Shown: one piece after another, positions 11,087-22,410 of the stretch
Position numbering within the stretch: the first letter of the stretch is position 1
Layout of the letters: each line of letters starts with the position of its first letter
Assembly: GCA_002150815.3 (NCBI GenBank)
Contig: NDFF03000034.1
Span: 1-64,000, forward strand
Direction: 5' to 3'
Length of the DNA stretch: 64,000 bases
Origin: Grammothele lineata
Lineage: Eukaryota > Basidiomycota > Agaricomycetes > Polyporales > Polyporaceae
Position numbers and translations under genes: made by a program
Notes under the pieces: generated by a model
What the model saw: only the letters and a program-made list of their open reading frames with translations
Databases searched by the model: none
Told to the model about the DNA's origin: nothing

Positions 11087-13200
11087 ATGCCCCTTCCTCG
11101 TCGGAGCGCTGGCCCCTGCCGTCAGCATGCATCTGCCCAAGATGGGCAGCCTGTGGTTGTCACAACCGAGGCGGACTTTCGACGCGTACGCTTACCTTTC
11201 GCCTCATCCTACCGCGCTTTTCTGAGCTCATGAATACAGGTCATTCGTAGTGCTCGTGCAGGGGATCCGGAATGTATGGAGCTCCTCGCCCGTGATTGGG
11301 GGAGATTCAACCCTTCGGTCATATCCGACGTTGAGGTCGTGGAAATAATCCTCAGCCACTTACGAGAGGAAAATATCCCCCCGTCGGACGATTTTGTGGG
11401 GTTCGCTGGAAACCAACCTGGCCCTGTCCGGCTTGCCTTCATATGCATCGCCGCAATCAACTTCCTTCCAGCACAAGCTTTTCGCCGTGGGGTCCTACTG
11501 GACGATGCCGTAGATCTCCATATCGCGGAAGCCTGGTCCGGATTATACAACTGGGCAAGATTCGTCTTCAACGCGCAGGTGTCGCCTCTTGCGCCTTGTG
11601 ATTGCGGAAGAGAGCTTACGATACTGAGGCTCGGACTACTCTGGTATTACCTGATGACATCTGCTGTCCTCCGCGAAAAAGTCATACAGGAGCCTTCGGC
11701 GTGCACTATGATCACTCAGACCTGGCTTGAGTACGACGATGCTTGTCGGAAGCTGGAGCCGCAGAAGACGCCGAACGGTATGGCAACACAAGCGTTTCAG
11801 TGCTTCACCAGCCTGCTTTCAACGCCACGTCAGTATGACGACATCGGACACGCCGCAGGAGGCGATGTCGATTTCTTTGCCAGCAAGGTCATCCTACGCT
11901 TTCCAACACTACTATGCAACGCACAGACGGGAGCAGACTCCGATTCATGGGAAATTCTCTCCAAAAACGTGTCGATCGTATATCGTCTCTCTGCCTCACC
12001 TCAGCTCCTCGAAGCGTTCCTCACCGCTGGCGCTGCGGAAGCTGTAACAACCGCCCTGGTCCTATTCATCTCCCCAAGCCCGACCGGATCGCCGGGACCC
12101 CACAGCCTCTCAGAAAGGGCCTGGGGTATCACTTGGGAGATGTTGGAGTTCCTGTCTAAGGCGTTCTCCGCACGGAACGGGCCGCGGTGGTGTGCAGAGG
12201 CACTCAACGCAGGCTTCCTCGTGGGGTTGTACGCCACGGCCGCTCTCATTCCTAAAAAGAAGTGCCCTGCCGCCTCTAAACTCGTTCGCACCTTCTCCCA
12301 CCGCCTCGTCTCTCGACCCGTTCTGGAGGCGATTGGTCCGGCCATCGCGCACGTCAATGAAAGTCCTGTCAGGGAGATCATCGCGTCAGGGGGCCTCGAG
12401 GAGCGCTGGAAAGCGTTTTGCGAGCTGGCACTGGAGCGCATCGCGTCGCTCGCAACTTTCAAGGAGGGCGTCGACGCTCGTCCGGAGCGTTTGATCTGCG
12501 AAAACCCTGTGGTGAGTATCTGCGTCTCCTATGGCTGATGCTTTCTCTCACGTTCTCAACGCACCGCATCGTCACAGTGCGGTAAAGAGGGAACGAAGGA
12601 GAGCGGCATGCGTCGCTGCTCAGGGTGCCTCCGCGCACTCTACTGTTCGAAGGTAAGCCACCCCGTTTCGATGGCTCAGCAGCTATCCTCACGCGCACAC
12701 CGTAGGGCTGCCAACAAACGCGCTGGACTCGCGGAGGGCATCGCAGCCTGTGCAAGATACGACAGCAAGAGCTTAGCCTCGGTGCGTGTCGTTCATGCTC
12801 GCCTTCACTGTTCGTGCTTCTGAAACACGTCCACGCAGACTCTTGGACGGGAATCGCAGAAGCGATATCGAAGAGGGACGCCGAATTTCTCAGACACCTG
12901 GCTGCTACCGAGGTCGTACGCGCTCGCGACGAGCTCCTCGCAGTGGCGGCACGCGATTTTCCGGACGTGCCTCATTCGGAGCTCGCCGTGGTCATCGACT
13001 TCGCCCGGGATCCTCCGACTCGCTCCGTAGTATCTCTGGATACCCTCCGGACGGACGCTGAAACACCCATGGCGGCCATCGTCGACGCTGTAAGGGAGAG
13101 TGCGCTGGAGATAACCTTGGTACGGTTCGAAGTTCGTTGCGAAGATTTCATTGCTACTATGGTTACTTGTCTGGAGCAGGACCTGTGGTTGAGAAAGTAG
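11087..13200 (+). CDS. MYND-type zinc-finger protein, paralogue 1 of the array
   Basis: Five exons (11087-11185, 11240-12511, 12578-12652, 12706-12781, 12839-13200) sum to 1884 nt, 627 residues. The start exon was chosen because all full copies share a following exon that begins V[VI]R.AR.G....M, here VIRSARAGDPECMELLARDW. Residues 50-440 are a helical, armadillo-like region. The MYND finger follows: ICENPVCG, then GMRRCSGCLRALYCSKGCQQ, then TRWTRGGHRSLC, giving the C-x4-C / C-x2-C / C-x3-C / H-x3-C ligand set. Splicing places each ligand cluster on its own short exon. A C-terminal domain of about 130 residues (RDAEFLRHLAATE through ARDFPDVPHSELAVVIDF) is shared by all copies. Paralogues of this type are usually protein-protein adaptors; no catalytic domain is visible. 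Confidence 0.85.
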
Positions 13201-13860
13201 GGGTGTGTGATGTATTTACTCGGAGCTTACTTATTGCTATCTATTGCTTAGACACTGAGAAATTGCCACTGAGAAGGTTGGTCATCGTGTACCATTCAAC
13301 CGTAAGAAAAGGGCTGTGATGGAGGTCTCAAAAGGGTGTGTGATTCAATAATGATTCGGCCGCCGCAGTAGCCGTGATAGATTCAAGAGGAGAAAGAAGT
13401 TAGCCAGCAACTTGAACCTCAGTCACCCAACTGAGACTAAGTACCGCGTTTCATCACATGCACGTGATCTGTGTGACATGCCGCGTCTGCAGAGTAGGGC
13501 GTCTATAGTGTCTTGTTTCTGCCTTCGCACTCGCTGTCAGCACTGGGCAGAGCGTATCCTCACCCTCTTCGTCATAAAGACTGTGTAGACGTATCTCCGC
13601 GTACGCTTTTTGGCTTCTTTGTTCATGAAGTGCTAACTGATCAATCACAGCTCTCTGTTTCGCTGCTTCAGACGCGTCAGCGACTCGGGCCTGGCCTCAC
13701 TGTGCCAGCCCGTAAACGGCTTTTACTGGCATCCTCGCGAGTAACTGGCGCGCAATAGAAGTATGCTTGGTGTGTTTTGCATGAACACGTAACTGCTACT
13801 GAATTGGAGTACTTCAGATTTCATTTGTTTGCCACGGGAAACCCGGGCCATCAGTCACTC
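13201..13860. other. Spacer between MYND paralogues 1 and 2
   Basis: No gene seen; short frames only. The promoter of paralogue 2 must lie here. Confidence 0.45.
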
Positions 13861-15951
13861 ATGCCTCTCTCGCGATCGGACCATGCCCGTATGTATTCCG
13901 GGTTGTTGGCAAGAACGTGCAACTCAGAAGGATGTCTCGTTAACACACCGGAGATGTTTCTACGCGTGCGTCCCTTCTACGAACGTTGATAAAGTAAGCT
14001 CACATGTGATTACCTACAGGTCGTTCGTGGTGCTCGCGCGGGATCCCCGGACAGCATGGGAATATTTGCGTACAGCTTCCCAGAATTCTGTCCTTCCGTC
14101 ATATCGCTACCCGAAGTCCTCGAGATATCTCTCTCTCACCTTCGCGCTGAAGATGTTCCCTCAGACCTGTCGGAATGCTTCTCGGATCGCACTCGGCTCG
14201 CTTGCAACTGCATCCGCGTAATCACCGTAATCCCGGAACCGCGAGACATGCTCACAATCAATGATGCTCTCGCACAGCGTATGGCATCTTCTTGGAACGA
14301 CATCTATAGCTGGGCACAGTACCTCTTCAATGCGCATGTTATGGCTCTACCGTCTGGGCACCACAACAGCCAAGATACGACTTACTGCCTTGCCATGTTC
14401 TGGAGCATCATCATCACATCGGACACGCTATGCGCTTTGGCCATGCAGGAATCCTCCATATTCTCCATTGCGATGCGCGTATGGGAGGGGTTCGGAGAAG
14501 CGTCCCTGGGTTTGGGAGGGACTTCTGATGACACCATAGCCACCGACATGTTCTGGCGCTTTCTCCGAAAAGCTTCACCCGAGATTCTCGATAACCTTCT
14601 GCGCGTCTGGAGCCCCGATGGAATAGCTTTCGCCAGACACGCTACATCGCAATTGCAACGCGCACTAGTGAACACGCCCAGGACACACGCATGGCTGCGC
14701 GCCAAGCAATATCTTATCATCATATCTTCCTTCGTCGCCTATCCGTCGACGATTCAACCGTTCCTCACGATGGGCGCAATCCCTATCGTCACTTCCGCCC
14801 TCGTGAAGCTCGCAGCTGATGTCGTAGCTTCTGGGGAGACGTATGTACGAGATGAATTCCCCTTCCAGCCTATCAGACGCTGCGTCACAATCCTTTCTCG
14901 CAGTTTGCACCTACAAGACGGCATCCGATGGGGGATGCAAGCCGTCCGGGCCGGCTTCTTGGACACCCTGTACCTCCTCGCAGCACTCCTCGAGACTGAC
15001 GCTTCTTGCGCAAACAATCTCATCGTCGAGGCCAAGAGTCGTCTTTCTCTCTTCCTCTTCTATCCCTCTTTTCTTAAAGCCGTTGCGCCTGCTCTCACGG
15101 CGGCTAACCATGGGCCTACTGGGAATCACCTGATGCAGACGAGTGCGAGCGGAGACTCGTGGATAGCATTCTGCAAATCTGTGGAGCGCCGACTTGAGAT
15201 ACTTAACCGCTTCAATCAGCAACCCTACGGGTATGAGTGTATGATATGTGAAAACCCCGAGGTACGTGATGGTGTCTAGATATGCAATTAGCCCTGGCTC
15301 ACTTATAGGCTTCGACCTTACAGTGCGGCACGCAGGGATCTAAGAGAAGTGGCATGCGCCGTTGTGCTGGTTGTAGGAGTGTTTTCTATTGCTCCGAGGT
15401 GCGCCGCTTCTCTCTTCAAATCTTCCCGCATGCTGATGTTGCTCGTGCAGGCGTGTCAAAAAGCTCGCTGGACCGACGACGGACATAAAGCACCCTGTCG
15501 AATTCGCCGTCCACAGGTCGCACTCGGTGACGCACTCTCGCCCCATTTCCATGAATACTTTCCTGACGCGCTGCCCCTAGACGCGCTGACTTGTGACTCA
15601 GAATTGTTCAGAACTCGCGACATCGACTTCATCCATTATATGGCTATGTCCGAGGCGACGCGGCACCGCGATGAGCTGATGGCTAGAGCGGCGCGCGACT
15701 TTCCAGATGCCTCACTCGCGGACTTGATGGTGGTTTTAGACCCCAAAAGTGACCCACCAACTCGTCTCGTGGAGCTGCATAGTGCGATAGAACGCGACGT
15801 ACGTTGGAAGCGCACTGCCGCTGCGCAGGCTGCGGCTATGCGGCCCGAGATGGCGGTTGTTATTGCATTGGAGGTCTCCGCTGGGGAATCCTGTACCACT
15901 GTGTTCACATATGCCGACTCGGCTAGTATTTTCTCGGAGGAGATTGTATGA
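13861..15951 (+). CDS. MYND-type zinc-finger protein, paralogue 2
   Basis: Exons 13861-13965, 14020-15261, 15324-15398, 15451-15526 and 15581-15951 sum to 1869 nt, 622 residues. Exon 2 opens with VVRGARAGSPDSMGIFAYSF, matching the other copies. The finger reads ICENPECG, GMRRCAGCRSVFYCSEACQK and RWTDDGHKAPC. The C-terminal domain contains DIDFIHYMAMSEATRHRDEL and ARDFPDASLADLMVVLD. Intron positions and phases match paralogue 1 exactly, so the two arose by tandem duplication. The first exon (about 35 residues) differs completely among paralogues, suggesting a poorly constrained N-terminus or rapid divergence. Confidence 0.85.
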
Positions 15952-16099
15952 TTTGTACTCATTTGGACGTAATGATTAGTAGGTGCAGGCATAGCGGTTC
16001 AATGTAACACTCCGAGTCCGCAAGAGGTGCTCCAAATAGCCCTCTGCGTCCACATAAACCCTCATCAGCACGCAACCCGATCATATCTCGCCAGGATAG

Positions 16100-16440
16100 C
16101 AGATCTTGCGTGCAAATCAAAACGTACCGTCCTGTTCTTGATCTACCTAGATTGTGGGACGAAGATTACGAGGTGCTGATGAAGACCATGCGAGTTCTTT
16201 GTGGTCTCACGGTGTACCCGACTGTCATCGACGCCGTCGCGCAGAGCCTCGATCGGCTCCGTGCTGCGTATTCTGAGCCACCGGGCAGCCAGATCCAACA
16301 ACAGGAGACAGTGCGGGAGCGCTGGGAGGCACTCTGCGCCCTCGCATACGAACGACTTGAGGCCCTCAAAGTATTCAAGAGGGAGAGGTCTCTATTCTGG
16401 AGTTACCCTACATGCGAGAACTCGGAGGTAAGCCCGTCAC
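16100..16440 (+). pseudogene. Relic of a MYND-type paralogue (end of helical region only)
   Basis: The frame holding EDYEVLMKTMRVLCGLTVYP, then QETVRERWEALCALAYERLE and ending TCENSE matches the segment just upstream of the finger in the full copies (compare LREEWEAFCARVQDRLVILE and TCENPE in paralogue 3). A splice donor (GAG|GTAAGC at about 16428) is still present, but no finger exon or C-terminal domain follows, and the first 350 residues are missing. It is a truncated copy. The GC content and codon use match the array. Confidence 0.75.
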
Positions 16441-16490
16441 TGAGATTGTGTTTCTCGCGGGATACGTCGAATGACGTATTCAAACAGTAG

Positions 16491-17066
16491 AGCCTCTGGG
16501 GAGAGAACCCAGGCTGATGTGCTGCAGTCGTTATTGTACTTGATACCAGCCCTCGCTTGAAATCGTCCCCTCTACAGCGACCGCTGTGGTCTTGAAGTTG
16601 TAATCAAGTACTTTGCAGTCCAGTTGGAATGATCTCAGCAAGTCTTCCAACACAAAGGGCTATCCCAGAAGGGTAGGGAGTCCATCGCAAACATGCGGCG
16701 AACTCGATGGCGCGATAGTTGAACGCATACAAAATTCCGTTGAAGGGCTAGATCCCGCCGAACCAACGCCACCGACCTACAACAGACTTAGTGTATCGAG
16801 CACGACCGTCCGGAGTGGCGGCAAGGTGAAGCTTGTGGTTGCGCGCCGCGCAAGTCCTTGGAAGGGGGCAAGCGGCCTAAGTGGGCAGTAGCGTAGCCCA
16901 GGATATATCTCGCAGGATCGAATCGACGAGGGAAGGAGACGTATTTCGTGAATATTCCAAGGCTTGATCCCTCGTATTGTTGTCCTTTATGTAGTCTTAC
17001 ACATAACCGTTTGTACATAGTGGTATATCTGCTTAATAGGCCGAGGGCCGATGCTCAGTTCCGCGA
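16491..17066. other. Spacer between MYND relic and oxygenase 1
   Basis: No gene seen. The right part is probably the 3' untranslated region of the minus-strand oxygenase. Confidence 0.4.
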
Positions 17067-18496
17067 CTAGCGCGCCATGTCTCCGGCCCCTGTGTTCCTC
17101 GTCAGCAGATCTCGCCGCAAGGGCAGAGCCCGCAGGCGAAGGAACACGCACCGTCCTATTCTTGATCCGCTGGTTCTTGATCCGACGTGCGAACCATTCC
17201 GCGGAGGTCGAGCCCGTGTTGAACTTGCCCTCCGTATCCTTCGCGGCGGCCTCGGCGATGAGCGCACTTTCGTCCGCGAGCGGGCGTAGGATCTGAGTGT
17301 TGCCGGGGCGCGTGAAGAAGACGAGGGACCAGCGCTCGTATTTGCCTTGTTCCTTTGGAGGAGGACTGTGAAGCCCGAAAGACACGCAATGGTGTGAGGG
17401 GCGGGGTTAGCTCGGATCGAGGGTGGTATGGGAAGTGGAGCAAAGGGGGAGCGGAAACTTACACGACGCGGTGCAGGTTCGAGCGGAGGATGCCGCCGCT
17501 GAAGATCGCCATCGCGTCCCCGAGATTACAAACTGCATGGCCGGGGAGAGGCTAAACATGGTTCCCAATGGTCAACCCCAGGAAGGGACATCTGGACCCT
17601 CAGCGCGCACCTTGATGTACTGCCACTCGCTCGTCCCGGGTACCATGACCTGGAGTCCGCCGAGGCGGTTATGGAGGAACGACTATACGCGAACCATCTC
17701 TCAGTACAACATCGCGAGTATGCGAGGATGAAAACCCACTAGTGACCCGAAATCGGTGTGCGCCCCAATCGCTGCCTGTGCCTCCGACATTCCGTTGGGG
17801 CGCGGCGGATTTTTGATCGTCCTCGCCTCGCTACCGCTCGGCTCCTCGAACGGGTGACGCGCGGCGAGCGCGCCCTTCGGCAAGCCGAGGCGATCGTTCA
17901 GGACGTCGAGGATGGTGGTATTGACTGCGAGAGACTTTTGCACAAACGGCCGGATTGTAGATTCCATGCGCGCTTCGACGGTGGACGGATACGCGCGGTG
18001 CACGCGCGCAGGCCACGCGAGGGCGTCGTCCTTGGAGACGTTCATGAACTCAACGGTGTCGAGCGCGCCAGTCTCGTCCGTCGCGTTCGCGCCCGCGGCT
18101 TTGTAGCTGCATACGAGTTAAATGACGGGAACATCAAAGGAGCGGTGGACATACCCGAAAGACATGCCCTCGTCGCCCTGCTCGTACTTCATCTTCTCGT
18201 CGAGGGGCAGCCGCATTGTCTCCGCACCCATCTCAAACATTCCATCGACTTCTGCGTCAACTCCGTGGTTCTTCAAGCTGACAGTGGGGCGTTAGGATCA
18301 CCTGCTTGCGGGGCGGGCCTATGGTAGCACCATGACGAGAAATGACGTACTACCAAAAGCCTAACTCTGTCGCAGCCTTCCACAGCTTGTCAATCTCGGC
18401 CTCGTCACGCTTGATCAGAAGCTCATAATCCACAACGAGCAACGGGTGTGTGGGGACATCGTCCGGAAAAGGAGAAAGCGTGAGGAGCCCTGGCAT
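17067..18496 (-). CDS. 2-oxoglutarate/Fe(II) oxygenase (isopenicillin-N-synthase-like), copy 1
   Basis: Seven exons (18496-18354, 18277-18155, 18106-17740, 17682-17611, 17551-17463, 17365-17152, 17090-17067) sum to 1032 nt, 343 residues. The N-terminal DIOX_N-type half includes [21 protein letters not shown] and LKNHGVD. The jelly-roll core carries the iron ligands: HTDFGSL (His and Asp), then [28 protein letters not shown] and SNLHRVV (third His). YERWSLVFF gives the R-x-S pair that binds 2-oxoglutarate. All active-site residues are present, so it should be an active hydroxylase or cyclase-type enzyme; the substrate is unknown. The C-terminus (TGAGDMAR) is about 15 residues shorter than in copies 2 and 3. 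It is transcribed away from copy 2. Confidence 0.88.
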
Positions 18497-18581
18497 GCTG
18501 CGGATCGGACGTCGACTTGTGTATGAGTCGTTGGTGAGTTTCGCAGGAGCTATGGTAGACTGCTCACCTGGTCGTTCCACC

Positions 18582-18589
18582 TTATATAC
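18582..18589 (-). promoter_or_regulatory. TATA box of oxygenase copy 1
   Basis: On the minus strand TATATAAG lies about 86 bases upstream of the start codon at 18496. Copy 4 has the same element at almost the same distance. Confidence 0.6.
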
Positions 18590-19639
18590 GCAAGATTCGG
18601 GCTCACGAGCGGCGTGGGGATGCCGCCGTTTGGGTTGGCCATCCGTAAGGTCACATTGCCGGGCCCGTGTCCGACCGTTTGTTCTTTTCCCAGGATGCCC
18701 ACGGTCGATCCAAGTCGAGCCCCAGTCGGACTGAGATGGATCACGACGTGAGGGGTACTTCTTGAAGAAGCGCCAGGTGTGACATCATGCAGCTACATTG
18801 ACGGCATTGACGAGTTCTAGCTGCCGAGAAGTCGGCATCGCAGAACTCATTGCATGATAAGCCGTGCGATGTCCGACCTGCCTTCTAAGGGCAGTACGTG
18901 AGCGTCACCATCTCGAAGCGGGGTTCGGGACAGCGCAAATACAGGCCTGCATAACCTGAAGTCAAATCATGAACGATCGAGTGCTTGATATGTCCATGAC
19001 AAACAAGGGCCGCGAGGTACTGTATACATAACCACTCACACTAGCAGAACGACGACTGGGATCGAATAATAGGACTGAGTCAGCTTTGCTCAAGAGTTTG
19101 CTGGCGAATGCCTCGTGACTCGTTGTGCGAGCGAAGAGTCCCCTGCGTTCTTTTTGGCTGGATGACCACCTAATGAATGAGAACCTAGCAGAGCCGGTGC
19201 GTGAGTAATATGCGCGTACCCAACGTGGCTCATGAAGAGAACGTCAATCCTTCTTCCGACGTACTGGAGTCTTCTGTGACAGTGCTCTCAGCGCAAGTAT
19301 GCGACAAATGAGCTGGTAAAACAAGCATCGGGATATGTCAAGACGGTGTAGCAAGTCGGAGATGGTGGTGGTGAGTCTGAAGTCCAACATGGCGCCTTGC
19401 GAGAAGGGGCCTCCGCCTCGGCACTGTTCGGCAGCCGGGCCGGTCATGCTCCAAGCCTGAGTTTGAGTCTGCCGCACTTCTCTTCCGTACTCACCCACTG
19501 GCACCCCAACTCTCATCGTCTCCAGCTTGTGCCTACTACATTGATGTATCTTACTGGAAGAATCTCTCTGAACATCACTGCCGTATAATGCGCAAGCCCT
19601 CTGTGTCACAAATGTCCCCATTCGAATCTGCCGCCGGAT
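18590..19639. other. Divergent spacer between oxygenase copies 1 and 2
   Basis: No gene seen. Between about 19390 and 19460 a GC-rich tract (GGCACTGTTCGGCAGCCGGGCCGG) resembles one at about 21977-22000 upstream of copy 3, so the duplicated unit of copies 2 and 3 reaches at least this far upstream. Confidence 0.45.
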
Positions 19640-19877
19640 TAGGCTGTCTTAAATTGTCGCCTTCAAAGCAACCTCAAAGTTCAGCCTGCCCAAGCTAGCT
19701 GAAATAGTAACGAAGAAGGTCGGTCAGGGGACCCTATCCCTCTCCAAGCTCCCCACGACCGCCTTCGAGAATATACGCTCGCGGATCGGAACACCGTCGG
19801 TGTCCGCATGTGCCAACAGGACTCCAGTGAGTACTTAAAGCCCGAGTCCTTATTGTCATCCTCGGCGCAAGTCCAAC
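19640..19877 (+). promoter_or_regulatory. Promoter of oxygenase copy 2, shared with copy 3
   Basis: This 240 bp segment aligns by eye with 22165-22410 upstream of copy 3: AAGTTCAGCCTG, AAGAAGGTCGGTCAGGGG, CTCTCCAAGCTCCCCACGAC, GGAACACCGT, AGTACTTAA and CAAGTCCAACATG occur in the same order. The AGTACTTAA element about 45 bases before the start codon is a candidate TATA-like site. Confidence 0.6.
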
Positions 19878-21302
19878 ATGCCTGGGTTGACATTTCCACC
19901 CTTCCCTAAGGACGTGCCCACGCATCCTTTGCTGGTCATTGACTATCAGCTTGTCAAGTCCGGAGACGAGGATGAGATAAACAAGTTATGGAAGGCAGCG
20001 ACGGAATTAGGGTTCTGGTAGTGCGTATATCTTGCCTTCTCCTCTCTCGTATCTGTGTACAAACCGTCTTCTCCAGTCTGAAGAATCACGGCGTCGACGA
20101 CGAGGTGGACGCCATGTTTGAGATGGGCCGGGAGACAATGGCATTGCCGCTGGAAGAAAAGCTCAAGTTCGAGCTCGGCGACCAGGGTTGCACCTTCGGG
20201 TGCGCACTCTCACACCCATGCGTGTCATTTTGCCAACTAAAGATGACCTTTGACATAGCTACAAGGCTGCGGGGACCTATTTTATGGACGACAATGGTAC
20301 CCGTGATGTCGCAGAGTTTATCAACGTTTCCAAGGACGATGTGCTCGCCTGGCCGGCCGTCGTACACCGCACCTACCCTTCAACCGTTTATGCCCGTATG
20401 GAATCCACACTGAAGCCATTCGTCGAGAAGTCGCTCGCAATCAACAACTTACTTTTTGGCGTTCTCAACGACAAGCTGGGGCTTCCGAAGGGTACACTGG
20501 CCGCGTTTCACAAGGCCGGAGAGCACTCTAGAAGTTTAGCACGAGTTATCAGGGCGCCGCCGTACCTCGGCCCGGAAGGGAAGGCGTTCGTGAATCCCCA
20601 CACCGATTACGGCTCTCTCGTACGTGACATCGCAGCTCACGTTGTGATCACCATTCAAACGCATGCGTTCTCCTGTAGACTTTCCTGCACAACCGTCTTG
20701 GCGGGCTGCAAGTTTTACCCCCCGGAGCTGACAAGTGGTTGTACGTCAAGGTAGTACTTCTCTCCGTGGTATCTTAGTATCACAGAGTGCTCACGCGCCC
20801 TCCAGCCCATCCCGGGTTACGCAATCTGCAACGTCGGCGACGCGCTCAACATCTTCTCCGGCGGCATCCTCCGCTCGAACCTCCACCGCGTCGTGTGCGT
20901 TTCCCATCCCCGTCCTCATCCTCGCTATCTATCGCTCATACATGTTCCCCGCCAGACCCCCACCCAAAGAACAAGCTCAGCTTGAGCGTTACTCCACCGG
21001 CTTCTTCAGCCGCCCGGATGACGATGTCGAGTTCCGCGCCCTCGCGGACAAGAGCGCTGCTATCGCGGCCGCCGTCGAGCGTGCGCCCCCGGGCAAGTAC
21101 GCTCCTGGTGTGACGGCGCTGGCGTGGCTGGAGAGGCGTCTCCGCGCGCAACGGGTTGCGAATTACAAGGTGCGTATTCGATTCCAAGGGGAATGAGTGC
21201 GGAGTCGAAAGTTAATACTGGATTATAATATAGGGTGCCGCTAGCTGGGAGGAGAGGCGTGGGACGGAGGATACGACCATTCCGAACATGGCGAAAGCCT
21301 GA
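19878..21302 (+). CDS. 2-oxoglutarate/Fe(II) oxygenase, copy 2
   Basis: Seven exons (19878-20017, 20077-20199, 20259-20619, 20679-20750, 20806-20894, 20956-21169, 21234-21302) sum to 1068 nt, 355 residues. It opens [20 protein letters not shown]. The core shows [44 protein letters not shown] and LERYSTGFF, so the H-x-D...H iron triad and R-x-S are intact. In the PGYAICN strand a Tyr replaces the His found in the other three copies (PGHAICN/PGHAVCN); that position precedes the conserved Gly-Asp and is not an iron ligand. Exon lengths are identical to copy 3, marking a recent tandem duplicate. Substrate unknown. Confidence 0.88.
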
Positions 21303-22164
21303 GTTGAGATGCTGTCGGTTTCATTCGAGGAGACGCCAGCTCCCTTCGCCCCTGCTGCATAGTTCCGTCCTGCGTTTTGCTTCTGCCTTGTAAGTTAACG
21401 TATGAACTCGTGATAGTAACGTGCAATACAAGAACATACATCTGCGCTGAGATGCCCCGCGCCCGGGTGCACCCGTTGTCCCGTCACTATAGCGGGACGC
21501 GCCGAGAAGGTGTGAAGGCGTACGCACAGCGGAGAACGCGGGCGTCGCTGCCAGGCTGCCTCTGCGAAGTTGCGGTGCATGCGTCGTTTTCCTGTAAGTC
21601 TGAAGTTCTCGTGACCACCGCGCATCCATGCACGCCCATACTTACGTTGTAGCTACCATCGCCGCGCAACAGGGAGATAATGCGGGGACGTGCGCGCGGG
21701 GAACGCGGTTCCTCATCTATGAAGGCAGATTCAAGTTTGTAGTATCTTTACTATTCAACTACTCCGAATCGTCCAAAATACTAGTACTTATATACCTATC
21801 AGAATCTTCTTTACAACCCGCTATAGTCAGGCTACTTGTTCCAAACTTCAAAACTTGCACCGGGAGGCGCTACCCTTGCTCCGAGTCCCAAGTACAAGTT
21901 GTCGTTTGCAAGTCGTTAAGTTGACCAAGTCCGAGTTCAACATGGCCCGCGGCCTTTGCGGCCCTTCGGCGCTGTTCGGCCGCCGGGCCGGTTGGGCTCC
22001 GAATCCGCCAAGTCGCCGCGGCACTGACCAACTTCATCCCTTGAACTTTCGGCCTGAGACCGCTACATCGTCAGATCCGCTTTGAAGGCAACCACTCTCA
22101 CAATATTCCTGGCATCTAACGTGGAAATGATCTCTGTCTCAAGTCCTGCTATACGAGTCCTTTG
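21303..22164. other. Spacer between oxygenase copies 2 and 3
   Basis: No gene seen. The right part is duplicated from the region upstream of copy 2; the tract at 21955-22010 is strikingly rich in GGCC and GCCG words. Confidence 0.45.
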
Positions 22165-22410
22165 CCACATCTCCCTAGGCCGTCTCAAGTCGCCGTCCCC
22201 AAAGTAGACTTAAAGTTCAGCCTGAGGCTCAGGGTCGCTGAAATAGCAGCTAAGAAGGTCGGTCAGGGGGCCCTACCGCTCTCCAAGCTCCCCACGACCA
22301 CCTTCAAGAATATATGTCCGCGGAACGGAACACCGTGCCCACATGCGCCAATAGGAATAAGTACTTAAGGCCTGGAGGTCTTGCTCAATCGCTGTCCTCG
22401 CAAGTCCAAC
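22165..22410 (+). promoter_or_regulatory. Promoter of oxygenase copy 3, duplicate of the copy 2 promoter
   Basis: Shares ordered blocks with 19640-19877, including GGTCGGTCAGGGGGCCC, CTCCAAGCTCCCCACGACCA and AAGTACTTAAGG. The last lies about 45 bases before the start codon. Conservation of both copies over 240 bp fits a recent duplication that carried its promoter along. Confidence 0.6.
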
